From Caldimonas caldifontis (GTDB lineage Bacteria > Pseudomonadota > Gammaproteobacteria > Burkholderiales > Burkholderiaceae_C): DNA of 64,000 bases. Of the stretch, positions 6,713-15,659 are shown in pieces; within the stretch, counting starts at the first letter, position 1; the number at the start of each line of letters is the position of its first letter. Under the pieces are notes generated by a model. It made no database searches. It was not told the origin of the DNA and worked only from the letters and a program-made list of their open reading frames with translations. The stretch spans positions 110,436 to 174,435 of the forward strand of contig NZ_PSNX01000011.1 in the NCBI RefSeq assembly GCF_002930615.1. Direction: 5' to 3'. Position numbers and translations under genes: made by a program.

Positions 6713-8431
6713 ATGGATACCCTGGCTGAGGCCCCGAATACCACGCTGTCCGGCGTGGCGCGCGTGCTGGTCAATGCCGGCAAGCTCAACGCCAAAACCG
6801 CCGAGGATCTGGCCAAGCAGGCCAAGGAAAAGCGCAGCAGCTTCATCTCCGCGGTGATTGCCGCCGGCGCTGTGTCTCCCTCGGATCTGGCCCACACCCT
6901 GTGCACCGCCTTTTCGCTGCCGCTGCTCGATCTGTCGGCGGTGGATGCCCAGCGCCTGCCCAAAGGCGTGATCGACGCCAAGCTGTCGGCGCAGTACCAG
7001 GTCGTCCCGCTGGGCAAGCGGGGCAGCCGCCTTTTCATTGCCGGCGCCGATCCGACCGACCAGGAAGCGCTGGAGCGCATCAAGTTCGCCACCCAGCTCA
7101 CCCCGGAATGGGTGCTGGTCGAGCACGACAAACTGCTCAAAGTGCTCGAGGGCATTGGCGCCTCCGCGAGCGAAGCCCTCGAGAACATCGTCGGGGGCGA
7201 CTTTGAGTTCGACGTCTCCGAGGAAGACACCGCCGCCCAGGAAAGCGCCGACGTCACCGCCGACGTCGAAGACGCCCCGGTCGTGCGCTTCTTGCAGAAG
7301 ATGCTGATCGACGCCATCAACATGCGCGCGTCCGACCTGCACTTCGAACCCTACGAACTGAACTACCGGGTGCGCTTCCGCGTGGATGGCGAGTTGCGCG
7401 AGATCACCCAGCCGCCCATCGCCATCAAGGACAAGCTCGCCTCGCGCATCAAGGTGATCTCGCGCCTGGACATCGCCGAAAAGCGTGTGCCCCAGGACGG
7501 GCGCATGAAGCTGAAGTTCGGCAACAAGGCCATTGACTTCCGGGTCAGCACCCTGCCCACGCTCTTCGGCGAGAAGATCGTGATCCGTATCCTCGACCCG
7601 TCCAGCGCCAAACTGGGCATCGAGGCCCTGGGCTACGAGAAAGCCGAGAAAGACCGCCTGATGGCCGCGATCCAGCGGCCTTACGGCATGGTGCTCGTCA
7701 CCGGCCCGACCGGCAGCGGCAAGACCGTGTCGCTCTACACCTGCCTGAACATCCTGAACCAGCCCGGGGTGAACATTTCGACGGTGGAAGATCCGGCGGA
7801 AATCAACCTGCCGGGCATCAACCAGGTCAACGTCAACGACAAGGCCGGGCTGACCTTCGCCTCGGCCTTGAAGGCCTTCCTGCGCCAGGATCCGGATGTG
7901 ATCATGGTCGGTGAGATCCGCGACCTGGAAACCGCCGACATCGCGATCAAGGCCGCCCAGACCGGCCACATGGTGATGTCCACGCTGCACACCAACGACG
8001 CCCCCACCACACTGACGCGCCTGCGCAACATGGGGGTGGCGCCTTTCAACATCGCCTCCAGCGTGATTTTGATCACAGCCCAGCGTCTGGCGCGGCGCCT
8101 GTGCGAAAACTGCAAGCAACCCGCCACCTATCCGCGTGAAGCCATGCTCAAGGCGGGCTTCAAGGAGACGGAGCTCGACAACAGCTGGAAGCCTTACCGG
8201 GCCGTGGGGTGCTCAAGTTGTAACAACGGCTACAAAGGGCGTGTCGGCATTTACCAAGTGATGCCCATCACGGAAGAGATTCAGCGCATCATCCTGGCTG
8301 ACGGGTCGGCGATGGACATCGCGGCACAGGCGCAGAAGGAAGGCGTGCGGGATCTGCGTCAGGCCGGCCTGCACAAAGTGAAGCTCGGGGTGACCACGCT
8401 GGACGAGGTCATTTCGGTTACGAACGAATAA
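6713..8431 (+). CDS. pilB: Type IV-a pilus assembly ATPase PilB
   Basis: 572 residues, full length for PilB/GspE-family hexameric ATPases that power pilus extension at the inner membrane. The N-terminal MshEN-like domain (about 10-150) is followed by the RecA-like core with Walker A GPTGSGKT near residue 331, the Asp box, Walker B (DPDVIMVGEIRD) and the His box (TGHMVMSTLHTNDA). The tetracysteine zinc motif is present (CENC around 464-467, then CSSCNNGYKGRVGIYQ around 500). It is first in a pilB-pilC-pilD run with 33 bp to pilC. Confidence 0.96.
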   Translation: MDTLAEAPNTTLSGVARVLVNAGKLNAKTAEDLAKQAKEKRSSFISAVIAAGAVSPSDLAHTLCTAFSLPLLDLSAVDAQRLPKGVIDAKLSAQYQVVPLGKRGSRLFIAGADPTDQEALERIKFATQLTPEWVLVEHDKLLKVLEGIGASASEALENIVGGDFEFDVSEEDTAAQESADVTADVEDAPVVRFLQKMLIDAINMRASDLHFEPYELNYRVRFRVDGELREITQPPIAIKDKLASRIKVISRLDIAEKRVPQDGRMKLKFGNKAIDFRVSTLPTLFGEKIVIRILDPSSAKLGIEALGYEKAEKDRLMAAIQRPYGMVLVTGPTGSGKTVSLYTCLNILNQPGVNISTVEDPAEINLPGINQVNVNDKAGLTFASALKAFLRQDPDVIMVGEIRDLETADIAIKAAQTGHMVMSTLHTNDAPTTLTRLRNMGVAPFNIASSVILITAQRLARRLCENCKQPATYPREAMLKAGFKETELDNSWKPYRAVGCSSCNNGYKGRVGIYQVMPITEEIQRIILADGSAMDIAAQAQKEGVRDLRQAGLHKVKLGVTTLDEVISVTNE

Positions 8432-8464
8432 GTTTTGGAACAGGGTTCAGGCCCTGGAGGGACT

Positions 8465-9685
8465 ATGGCAGTCGCAGCAGCAGCAAAAAAGGGCCAGGAA
8501 TTTGTCTTCGAATGGGAAGGCAAGGACCGCAACGGCAAGGCCGTGCGCGGCGAGATGCGCGCCGGCGGCGAAGCCATGGTCAGCGCCAGCCTGCGCCGCC
8601 AGGGGGTGCTGGTCACGAAGGTGAAGAAGCGCCGCATGAGCGGCGGCAAGGCCATCAAGCCCAAGGACATCGCCATCTTCACGCGCCAGCTGGCCACGAT
8701 GATGCGTGCCGGCGTGCCCTTGCTGCAGTCCTTCGACATCGTGGGCCGCGGCAGCACCAACCCACGCCTGACCAAGCTGCTGAACGAAATCCGCATGGAT
8801 GTCGAAACCGGCACCAGCCTGTCGGCGGCCCTGCGCAAGCATCCCTTGTACTTCGATGCGCTCTACTGCAACCTGGTCGAAGCCGGCGAGGCCGGCGGTA
8901 TCCTCGAAACCCTGCTGGAGCGGCTGGCGACCTACAAGGAGAAGACCGAGGCCATCAAAGCCAAGATCAAGTCGGCCCTGATCTATCCGGTGGCCGTGCT
9001 GGTGGTGGCCTTCGTGGTGGTGGCCATCATCATGATCTTCGTGATCCCGGCCTTCAAGGACATCTTCACGTCCTTTGGCGCCGATCTGCCAGCGCCCACG
9101 CTGCTGGTGATGGCCATATCCGATGTGTTCGTGTCCTATTGGTACATCATCTTCGGTGTGGTCATCGGCGGGACCTACTTCTTCTTCGAATCGTGGAAGC
9201 GATCGGAGAAGATGCAAAAGACCATGGACCGCCTGCTGCTCAAGGTACCCGTGTTTGGGCAGTTGGTCTACAAATCGGCGGTGGCCCGCTGGACACGCAC
9301 CCTGGCAACCATGTTCGCCGCGGGCGTGCCGCTGGTGGAAGCGCTCGATTCCGTCGGCGGGGCCTCGGGCAATGCCGTCTTCGCCGAAGCCACCGAGAAG
9401 ATCCAGAAGGATGTCTCCACCGGCACGAGCCTCACGGCCTCCATGCAGTCCACCGGCATCTTTCCGGTGATGGTGCTGCAGATGTGCGCGATCGGCGAGG
9501 AGTCGGGCTCGCTCGACCACATGCTGAACAAGGCCGCCGAGTTCTTCGAGGACGAGGTGGACGAAGCCGTCAAGGGGCTGTCCAGCCTGATGGAGCCGGT
9601 GATCATCGTCGTGCTGGGCACCCTGATCGGCGGCATCGTGGTGTCGATGTACCTGCCGATCTTCAAACTGGGTCAGGTGGTCTGA
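8465..9685 (+). CDS. pilC: Type IV pilus inner-membrane platform protein PilC
   Basis: 406 residues. Start chosen at the ATG at 8465, which has GGAGG 6 nt upstream; a longer frame begins at 8435. Two T2SSF repeats are visible (about 75-200 and 275-400), each with the hallmark FTRQLATMMRAGVPLLQS or WTRTLATMFAAGVPLVEA. There are three hydrophobic membrane segments: VAVLVVAFVVVAIIMIFVIP, the one around WYIIFGVVIGGTYFFF, and the C-terminal IIVVLGTLIGGIVVSMYLP. PilC links the PilB/PilT motors to the pilin polymerisation site. It is downstream of pilB and 21 bp before pilD. Confidence 0.96.
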   Translation: MAVAAAAKKGQEFVFEWEGKDRNGKAVRGEMRAGGEAMVSASLRRQGVLVTKVKKRRMSGGKAIKPKDIAIFTRQLATMMRAGVPLLQSFDIVGRGSTNPRLTKLLNEIRMDVETGTSLSAALRKHPLYFDALYCNLVEAGEAGGILETLLERLATYKEKTEAIKAKIKSALIYPVAVLVVAFVVVAIIMIFVIPAFKDIFTSFGADLPAPTLLVMAISDVFVSYWYIIFGVVIGGTYFFFESWKRSEKMQKTMDRLLLKVPVFGQLVYKSAVARWTRTLATMFAAGVPLVEALDSVGGASGNAVFAEATEKIQKDVSTGTSLTASMQSTGIFPVMVLQMCAIGEESGSLDHMLNKAAEFFEDEVDEAVKGLSSLMEPVIIVVLGTLIGGIVVSMYLPIFKLGQVV

Positions 9686-9706
9686 CGCACAACAGCCGTC
9701 GTCTCG

Positions 9707-10561
9707 ATGTCTCCTGACGTGCTTGCCTGGTGGCTCTCGCCGGCCGCCCTGGGAATTCTCGGCCTGTGTGTGGGCAGTTTTCTCAATGTGGTCATCCACC
9801 GCCTGCCGCTCATGCTCGAGCGGCAGTGGCGGCGCGACAGTGCTGAACTGCTCGAAGTGGCCCTGCCCGACGAGGGGTCACCACTGTCTCTGGTCCGCCC
9901 ACGGTCGCGCTGCCCCCAGTGCGGGCACTTGATCCGCTGGTACGAGAACATCCCGGTGATCAGCTGGATCGCGCTGCGCGCCCGCTGCTCAGCGTGCAAG
10001 ACCCCCATTTCGGCACGCTATCCCGGCGTGGAGGTTCTGACCGCCGCGCTCTTTGCGGGCGTGGGCTGGAAGGTCGGCCCCGAGCCCGTGGCTCTGGCCT
10101 GGTGTGCCGTGATGGCCACGCTGGTCGCCCTGACCTTCATCGACTGGGACACGACCCTGCTGCCCGACCAGCTCACGCAGCCTTTGCTGTGGGGCGGGCT
10201 GATCGCCGCGGCGCTGGGCTGGACGATTCCCCTGCCCACCGCCCTGTGGGGCGCCGTGGGCGGCTACCTGTCGTTGTGGTCGGTCTACTGGCTCTTCAAG
10301 CTCACCACGGGCAAGGAAGGCATGGGCTTCGGAGACTTCAAGTTGCTGGCCGCCCTGGGCGCCTGGCTGGGCTGGAACACCCTGCTGCCCATTGCCCTCA
10401 TCGCCTCGGTGATCGGAGCCATCGTGGGCATCGGCATGAAGATGGTCAGCAGCCTGCGCGAAGGCCGCTATGTGCCCTTCGGCCCCTTCCTGGCCGGTGC
10501 CGGCGTCTTCGTCTACTTCGTGGGCGTGGACACCGTGCTGGGCTGGATCGGCTGGTATTGA
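9707..10561 (+). CDS. pilD: Prepilin peptidase / N-methyltransferase PilD
   Basis: 284 residues; a polytopic inner-membrane aspartyl protease that cleaves type IV prepilin leaders and methylates the new N-terminus. The cytoplasmic N-terminal domain has both zinc CxxC pairs (Cys69/Cys72 and Cys94/Cys97). The catalytic aspartates lie in FIDWDTTLLPD (about 145-154) and in the GxGD motif GFGD (Asp210). About seven to eight hydrophobic segments follow. Having both CxxC pairs marks it as the bifunctional form. The gene ends 4 bp before coaE. Confidence 0.96.
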   Translation: MSPDVLAWWLSPAALGILGLCVGSFLNVVIHRLPLMLERQWRRDSAELLEVALPDEGSPLSLVRPRSRCPQCGHLIRWYENIPVISWIALRARCSACKTPISARYPGVEVLTAALFAGVGWKVGPEPVALAWCAVMATLVALTFIDWDTTLLPDQLTQPLLWGGLIAAALGWTIPLPTALWGAVGGYLSLWSVYWLFKLTTGKEGMGFGDFKLLAALGAWLGWNTLLPIALIASVIGAIVGIGMKMVSSLREGRYVPFGPFLAGAGVFVYFVGVDTVLGWIGWY

Positions 10562-10565
10562 CGAC

Positions 10566-11186
10566 ATGCGCGGCAGGACCCTGCCTCGCCCAGGCCGACT
10601 CGGCCTGACCGGCGGCATTGGCAGCGGCAAGAGCACGGTGTCAGCCTGGCTGGCGGCGCAGGGCGCTCACCTGGTCGACACCGATGCCATCTCGCGCGAA
10701 CTCACCCAGGCCGGTGGCGGGGCCATCGAACCGCTGCGTCGAGCCTTCGGCGACCAGGCCATCGGCCCAGACGGGGCCTTGGACCGCCAGAAGATGCGTG
10801 AACTCGTCTTCGGCGACCCCGACGCCAAACGTCGGCTCGAAGCCCTCCTCCATCCCCTGATCGGCCAGGAAGCCGCTCGACGTGCGGCGCAGGCGACGCC
10901 GGGGCAGATGGTGGTGTTCGACGTGCCGCTGCTCGTGGAATCGCGCCTGTGGCGCACACGGGTGGACCAGGTCCTCGTCGTCGATTGCACCCCTGAACGG
11001 CAGGTGGCCCGCGTGATGCAGCGTTCAGGGCTGAGTGACGAGGCGGTGCGGGCCATCATGGCCCAGCAGGCGCCCCGCAGCCTGCGCCTGGCGGCGGCCG
11101 ACGTGGTGATCTCCAACGACAAGGACACCCTCGCACCGCTGCACGAGGCTCTGGCGGCTTTGTGGGCGCAGTGGCACCCGGTCTGA
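10566..11186 (+). CDS. coaE: Dephospho-CoA kinase CoaE
   Basis: 206 residues from the ATG at 10566; the open frame continues upstream inside pilD but that start is not used. It phosphorylates dephospho-CoA, the last step of coenzyme A synthesis. P-loop GLTGGIGSGKS at about 13-23; LVDTDAISREL supplies the catalytic Asp, and VVFDVPLLVESRL and RVMQRSGLSDE are typical of the family. The gene follows pilD in the conserved betaproteobacterial order and probably shares its transcript. Confidence 0.96.
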   Translation: MRGRTLPRPGRLGLTGGIGSGKSTVSAWLAAQGAHLVDTDAISRELTQAGGGAIEPLRRAFGDQAIGPDGALDRQKMRELVFGDPDAKRRLEALLHPLIGQEAARRAAQATPGQMVVFDVPLLVESRLWRTRVDQVLVVDCTPERQVARVMQRSGLSDEAVRAIMAQQAPRSLRLAAADVVISNDKDTLAPLHEALAALWAQWHPV

Positions 11187-11224
11187 GCACCGGCAGACAC
11201 ATTCGCTGACACGGGAATGTCCCC

Positions 11225-11244
11225 GGGGGCGGTGGCCCCCCTTG
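11225..11244 (+). terminator. GC hairpin between coaE and zapD, weak terminator candidate
   Basis: A 6-bp stem GGGGGC (11225-11230) with GCCCCC (11235-11240) and a GGTG loop is followed by only two T. It may attenuate read-through from the pil-coaE transcript, but the short T run makes this doubtful. Confidence 0.3.
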
Positions 11245-11259
11245 CCGGGCTGTGGAACA

Positions 11260-12054
11260 ATGCCCGGCATCCACCTTCTGCATCGCGCCCCAGTCTTGAT
11301 CCTCTACGAGTACCCCTTCAACGAGAGCATTCGCACCATGCTGCGGCTCGAACAGCTGTTCGACCGGCTGGGGCAGCTGATGCCGCGTGAGGAGGCGGTC
11401 GATCACCACTTCGCGTTGGCCACCATCTTCGAGATCATCGATGTGGCCTCGCGAGCGGATCTCAAGTCCGACCTGCTCAAGGACCTGGAGCGCCAGCGCT
11501 CCATCCTCAATGGCTACCGTGGCAACCCGTCGATCTCCGAGGACGCGCTGAACGAGGTGATCGGGCGGATCGACCACGCCTTCCAGCGCCTCAATCAACT
11601 GCCCGGCAAGGCGGGCCAGACCCTGACCAACAACGAATGGCTGATGAGCGTGCGCAGCCGCATCAGCATCCCGGGCGGCACCTGCGAGTTCGACCTCCCA
11701 GCCTATTACGCCTGGCAGAACCAGCCCGCGGCCCGTCGCCAGGCCGACCTGCAGCGCTGGGTGGGCACCCTGATGCCGCTCGCCGAGGCCTTGCGCGTGC
11801 TGCTGGGCCTGCTGCGCGAGTCGGGCGTGCCTCACAAGGTGATGGCCACCGCAGGCCAGTACCAGCAGAGCCTGCCGGCCGGGCGCAGCTACCAGCTCCT
11901 GCGTGTACGGCTCGATCCTGCTCTCGGCCTCGTGCCCGAGATCAGCGGCCATCGGCTCATGGTGTCCATCCGCTTCATGCGCCAGGAAGAAGAAGGGCGC
12001 CTGCGCCCCGCCACCGAAGAGCTGGGGTTCGAGCTGACCCTGTGCACGGGATGA
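11260..12054 (+). CDS. zapD: Cell division protein ZapD
   Basis: 264 residues if started at ATG 11260. An in-frame TTG at 11296 would give the N-terminus [18 protein letters not shown], which matches how family members normally begin, so the true start may be 11296; neither start has a good Shine-Dalgarno sequence. ZapD (YacF/DUF1342) cross-links FtsZ filaments at midcell. The whole helical N-domain and C-terminal beta domain ([12 protein letters not shown]) are present. Its stop overlaps the yacG start (ATGA), and the coaE-zapD-yacG order is conserved in proteobacteria. Confidence 0.93.
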   Translation: MPGIHLLHRAPVLILYEYPFNESIRTMLRLEQLFDRLGQLMPREEAVDHHFALATIFEIIDVASRADLKSDLLKDLERQRSILNGYRGNPSISEDALNEVIGRIDHAFQRLNQLPGKAGQTLTNNEWLMSVRSRISIPGGTCEFDLPAYYAWQNQPAARRQADLQRWVGTLMPLAEALRVLLGLLRESGVPHKVMATAGQYQQSLPAGRSYQLLRVRLDPALGLVPEISGHRLMVSIRFMRQEEEGRLRPATEELGFELTLCTG

Positions 12055-12260
12055 ACTCCACCGCCTCCAAGCCCCGCACCGTACGCTGCCCGGCCTGTGG
12101 CGGCCCGAGCCTCTATGCGGCGCAGAATCCCTATCGCCCCTTCTGCAGCGAACGCTGCAAGAACCTGGACTTCGGGGCCTGGGCCAGCGAGAGCTACCGC
12201 GTGCCAGCGCGACCCGACAGCGCCGGCGCCGAGGACCCGGACACGCCGCCCGTGCATTGA
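12051..12260 (+). CDS. yacG: DNA gyrase inhibitor YacG, zinc-binding
   Basis: 69 residues. The treble-clef zinc site is complete: CPACGG (Cys16/Cys19 region) and [21 protein letters not shown], the invariant second half of the family. YacG binds GyrB and inhibits gyrase. The gene starts in a 4-base overlap with zapD and converges, with a 7-bp gap, on the mutT-like gene. Confidence 0.95.
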   Translation: MNSTASKPRTVRCPACGGPSLYAAQNPYRPFCSERCKNLDFGAWASESYRVPARPDSAGAEDPDTPPVH

Positions 12261-12267
12261 GGCTGGC

Positions 12268-12699
12268 TCAGCCGCGGTGGGTCGCTCCGTCGAAGCGACG
12301 CTCGGCCGCAAACCATTGAAGCACCGGGACTGTTCCCGGCAGCACCGGGTGCACTTGCACCGGCAGATCCTGCCAAGCCATGGACTGCCCCTCGCGCATC
12401 TCGAATTCGCCGACCCAGTCATAAACCTTGCAGAAATGCAGCCGCACCAGGGCATGCGGATAGTCCACCAGCTCCACCTTCCACGGGTGCACGGCCCCGA
12501 TGGTGATGCCCAGCTCCTCGTGCAGTTCCCGGCGCAGGGCCTCTTCCACCGACTCGCCCGCCTCCAGTTTGCCGCCCGGGAACTCCCAGTAGCCCGCATA
12601 GACCTTGCCGTCTGGGCGCGAGGTCAACAGGAAGCGGCCCTCACCTGCCGGCGTGCGCTCGACCAGCACGCCCACGGCCACGTCCACCGGCGTTCTCAT
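12268..12699 (-). CDS. mutT: NUDIX hydrolase, MutT-like (8-oxo-dGTP diphosphatase)
   Basis: 143 residues. The Nudix box G-x5-E-x7-REUxEExGU is complete (GGKLEAGESVEEALRRELHEELGI, about residues 42-65). The opening VDVAVGVLVER and the WEFPGGK motif are typical of MutT, which removes oxidised dGTP from the nucleotide pool. It is the last gene of a minus-strand run; its ATG overlaps the stop of the upstream ATPase gene by 4 bases, so the two are translationally coupled. Confidence 0.9.
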   Translation of the reverse strand: MRTPVDVAVGVLVERTPAGEGRFLLTSRPDGKVYAGYWEFPGGKLEAGESVEEALRRELHEELGITIGAVHPWKVELVDYPHALVRLHFCKVYDWVGEFEMREGQSMAWQDLPVQVHPVLPGTVPVLQWFAAERRFDGATHRG

Positions 12700-13574
12700 G
12701 CGTGATGCAGGCCGTGGCGGCCGGCATAGTCACGGGCAAACTGGTAGGCCACCCGGCCGGAGCGCGAGCCGCGCTCCAGCGCCCACACCAGCGACTCCTG
12801 CCGCGCCGCCTCGATGGCCGACTCGTCCACGCCAAAGCTGCGCAGCCACTGGGCCACGATGGCCAGGTACTCGGCCTGGCTGAAGGGGTAGAAGCTGATC
12901 CACAGGCCGAAGCGCTCGGACAGCGAGATCTTCTCCTCCACCACCTCGCCGGGGTGCACCTCGCCATCCTCCGTGTGGGTGTAGGTGAGGTTCTCCTTCA
13001 TGTACTCGGGCAGCAGGTGGCGGCGATTGGACGTGGCGTAGATCAGCACGTTGGGGGTGGCCGCGGCCACCGAGCCGTCGAGGATGGACTTCAGTTCCTT
13101 GTAGCCCAGTTCCCCCTCGTCGAAGCTCAGGTCGTCGCAGAAGACGATGAAGCGCTCGGGACGCTCGGCCACCAGATCGATGAGGTCCGGCAAATCCACC
13201 AGATCGGCTTTGTCCACCTCGATGAGCCGCAGGCCACGGTCGGCGAACTCGTTCAGGCAGGCCTTCACCAGCGAGGACTTGCCGGTGCCCCGTGCACCCG
13301 TGAGCAGCACGTTGTTGGCCTCCTGGCCCGCCACGAACTGCGCCGTGTTGCGCAGCAGGCGCTCCTTCTGGCCGTCCACCTCCTGCAGGTCCGACAGCCG
13401 GATGGTGGACACATGGCGCACCGGCTCCAGCCGGCCGGCCTGGCCCCGGCGACGGTAGCGGAAGGCGATGGAGGCCGACCAGTCGGGCTCGCTGAGCGAC
13501 TGGGGCAGCACCTTCTCCAGCCGGGCCAGCAGGGCTTCGGCGCGGAGCAGCAGGGCTTCGAGGGCAGCAGACAT
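12696..13574 (-). CDS. DUF815-family AAA ATPase
   Basis: 292 residues. A Walker A motif GARGTGKS is at about 93-100 and a Walker B-like FIVFCDDLSFDEGE around 140-153; the C-terminal part carries SERFGLWISFYPF and FARDYAGRHG, which are family signatures. DUF815 proteins are soluble AAA ATPases of unknown cellular role, frequently found next to mutT in betaproteobacteria, as here. It is coupled to mutT by a 4-base overlap. Confidence 0.85.
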   Translation of the reverse strand: MSAALEALLLRAEALLARLEKVLPQSLSEPDWSASIAFRYRRRGQAGRLEPVRHVSTIRLSDLQEVDGQKERLLRNTAQFVAGQEANNVLLTGARGTGKSSLVKACLNEFADRGLRLIEVDKADLVDLPDLIDLVAERPERFIVFCDDLSFDEGELGYKELKSILDGSVAAATPNVLIYATSNRRHLLPEYMKENLTYTHTEDGEVHPGEVVEEKISLSERFGLWISFYPFSQAEYLAIVAQWLRSFGVDESAIEAARQESLVWALERGSRSGRVAYQFARDYAGRHGLHHA

Positions 13575-13626
13575 GGAAGAAGACGGCAGGAACAGGACGT
13601 CGGAGCGCAGCAGTGTAGCGGCGGCC

Positions 13627-14283
13627 TCAGCCCGGCGTGGGCACGGCCACGACTTCGCCGGCGGCCACGGCGTAGATCCGGTCTGCCGCTGCCGGCTCGA
13701 TGGGGTGCATGCCGGTGAAATGCCCGTAGGCGGGCAGCACTCCCACCTGGGCCGAGAACCAGAAGCAGGGCAGGCGCAGGCGGTCGCGTGCTCGGCCCTG
13801 CAGGCTCACACAAGGGTGCCAGTGTCCGGCCAGCACATAGGCTTCGCCCTGCGGGGTCGGGTGATGGCACAGGGCCAAGGCCCCCAGCGGCCAGGGCTCG
13901 TCCACGCACTGCACCTGCAGGTCGGCCGGCGGGTCGCCCGCGCGGTCGTCGTGGTTGCCGCGCACCAGCACCAGGTCCAGCCCGGGGTGCCGATCCCGCC
14001 AGCGGGACAACGCCTCAAGCGTGGCCGGGTTGTGGGCCTCGGCGGCATGCAGGAAGTCCCCCAGGAACACGAGCCGGTGGGGTGCCAGCCGCTCGATCAG
14101 GCCGCTCAGCCCCTGCAGCGCCGCACTGCTGCTGCCGCGAGGCACCGGCACGCCCCGCTTGCGGAAGCTCGCCGCCTTGCCCAGGTGCACGTCGGCCACC
14201 AGCAGGCAGCCATGTTCGGGCAGCCACAGGGCTTTTTCGGGCAGGAGCACGGCTTGCTCGCCGGCCAGGGTGATGCTCAGCAT
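13627..14283 (-). CDS. Metallophosphoesterase, PdeM-like (ligase-associated DNA repair endonuclease family)
   Basis: 218 residues. The two-metal calcineurin-like site is visible: D-x-H (ADVHLGK, about 30-35), GD (FLGDFLHA), GNHD (109-112) and GHWHP near residue 153. The DVHLGK plus FRKRGVPVP pattern is that of the PdeM family named for clustering with an ATP-dependent ligase and exonuclease in other bacteria; those partners are not in this window. It lies between the DUF815 ATPase and slmA on the same strand. Confidence 0.85.
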   Translation of the reverse strand: MLSITLAGEQAVLLPEKALWLPEHGCLLVADVHLGKAASFRKRGVPVPRGSSSAALQGLSGLIERLAPHRLVFLGDFLHAAEAHNPATLEALSRWRDRHPGLDLVLVRGNHDDRAGDPPADLQVQCVDEPWPLGALALCHHPTPQGEAYVLAGHWHPCVSLQGRARDRLRLPCFWFSAQVGVLPAYGHFTGMHPIEPAAADRIYAVAAGEVVAVPTPG

Positions 14284-14298
14284 GGCCGAGCCAAGCGA

Positions 14299-14949
14299 TC
14301 AGGCCGACAGCAGGCGCAGGCTCGTGTCGAGGAACTCGGTGGGCGTGCGCTTGAAGCCCGAGCGGGCGTAGCGATGCAGACGCCCCACCACGAAGGCTGT
14401 CAGCACCGAGGCCTGGGCCTGGGCATCGACCGTGGGGGTGATCGAGCCGTTGGCGTCGGCCGCCTGGCGCAGACTCTGGCGCAACTGGGCCTCGACGCGG
14501 TCGAAGAACTGGTTCATGCGCACCAGCAGGCGCTCGTTCTCGAACACCAGCGCATCGCCCACCATCACGCGGGTCATGCCGGGGTTCTTCTCGGCGAACT
14601 GCAGCACCACGGCGACGATCTTGTGCGCCTGGGCCTGACCGGCGGGCTCGCGCTCGGTGATCTGGTTGACCAGGGTGAAAATGCTCTGTTCGATGAAGTC
14701 GATCAGGCCCTCGAACATCTGGGCCTTGCTCGCGAAGTGGCGGTAGAGCGCCGCCTCGCTCACTTCCAGCCGGCCGGCCAGGGCCGCGGTGGTGACCCGT
14801 TCGGCGCCGGGCTGCTCGAGCATGGACGCCAGGGTCTGAAGGATCTGGATGCGCCGCTCCCCCGGCTTGGGCCGCTTGCGCCCGGTCGGCTCGCCCGCGG
14901 CCTCGGCAGGAGTGGAAGACGGCGTGGCAGGAACGGGCAGATCGGCCAT
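14299..14949 (-). CDS. slmA: Nucleoid occlusion factor SlmA (TetR fold)
   Basis: 216 residues from ATG 14949; longer in-frame starts would run back into the nucleotidase gene. The N-terminus is a 35-residue Pro/Ala-rich extension, then KPGERRIQILQTLASML, the SlmA-type helix-turn-helix VTTAALAGRLEVSEAALYRHFASKAQMFEGLI (about 52-83) and the TetR-like regulatory domain. SlmA binds DNA sites around the chromosome and blocks FtsZ assembly over the nucleoid. It starts 7 bp after the 5'-nucleotidase gene. With zapD upstream, the window holds both a Z-ring stabiliser and an inhibitor. Confidence 0.9.
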   Translation of the reverse strand: MADLPVPATPSSTPAEAAGEPTGRKRPKPGERRIQILQTLASMLEQPGAERVTTAALAGRLEVSEAALYRHFASKAQMFEGLIDFIEQSIFTLVNQITEREPAGQAQAHKIVAVVLQFAEKNPGMTRVMVGDALVFENERLLVRMNQFFDRVEAQLRQSLRQAADANGSITPTVDAQAQASVLTAFVVGRLHRYARSGFKRTPTEFLDTSLRLLSA

Positions 14950-14956
14950 CGTGTGC

Positions 14957-15643
14957 TCAGCAAAAATGTAACTTTTGTAGCGAGCAGATTCTCGCACACA
15001 CGTAGACGGGCTTGCGGTGCAGGTAAACACCAACTTCCGGCCCGTGTGCATTGCGTCTCAGATATCGTTGCATCCACACCGTGTGCATGCCCAGCGAACG
15101 GGCCGCCTTCTGATGGGCGAGCGTGTCCTCGACCAGCGTGCAACGGTGGGGCGGCACCTTGAGCCGGGCGGCGACGTGTCGCAGCATGCGCCGGTCGGGC
15201 TTGGGTCGCCACTGGCCGAACATGCGCATGCCCTCGATGGGGATGATGCCGTCGAACACCGACTCCAGGCCCAGCGCGCCCAGCACCCGCCGGGTGTAGC
15301 CCCGGGGGGCGTTGGTCAGCACGTACTTCCGCCCTCGCAAGCGCTTGACGGCCGCCTTGTCATGGGCATGGGCGAAGAGCCTGTCCTCCAGCCCGGGCAG
15401 TCCGTGGGTGTGTTCCAGGAAGTGCGCGGGCCGGATGCCATGGTGATGGATCAGCCCCAGCAGGGTCGCACCGTAACGCCGCCAGTAGTCACGACGCAGG
15501 AAGTCCGCCTGCTCATGCGGCACGTCCAGCGCACGGACGATGTAGTCGGTCATCGACCCGTCGATGTGCCGGAACACCGCGCTGGACGCATCGTGCAGCG
15601 TGTTGTCCAGGTCGAACAGCCAGACCCGCTCGCGGCGCTGCAT
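14957..15643 (-). CDS. HAD-family pyrimidine 5'-nucleotidase
   Basis: 228 residues. HAD motif I is WLFDLDNTLHDA (about 8-19, with both catalytic aspartates), motif II VLTNAPRGYTRRVL, and motif III/IV KPDRRMLRHV plus CTLVEDTLAHQKAA. This combination and length match the SSM1/Phm8 subfamily that dephosphorylates pyrimidine nucleotides. It lies between argB and slmA, a common betaproteobacterial arrangement. Substrate is assigned by family only. Confidence 0.88.
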   Translation of the reverse strand: MQRRERVWLFDLDNTLHDASSAVFRHIDGSMTDYIVRALDVPHEQADFLRRDYWRRYGATLLGLIHHHGIRPAHFLEHTHGLPGLEDRLFAHAHDKAAVKRLRGRKYVLTNAPRGYTRRVLGALGLESVFDGIIPIEGMRMFGQWRPKPDRRMLRHVAARLKVPPHRCTLVEDTLAHQKAARSLGMHTVWMQRYLRRNAHGPEVGVYLHRKPVYVCARICSLQKLHFC

Positions 15644-15659
15644 GCGGCGCCCGGAGGGG

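Noticed and set aside
13627..14283. Complete ligase-associated DNA repair locus
   Set aside because: Only the phosphoesterase is present; no ligase, exonuclease or helicase genes are nearby.
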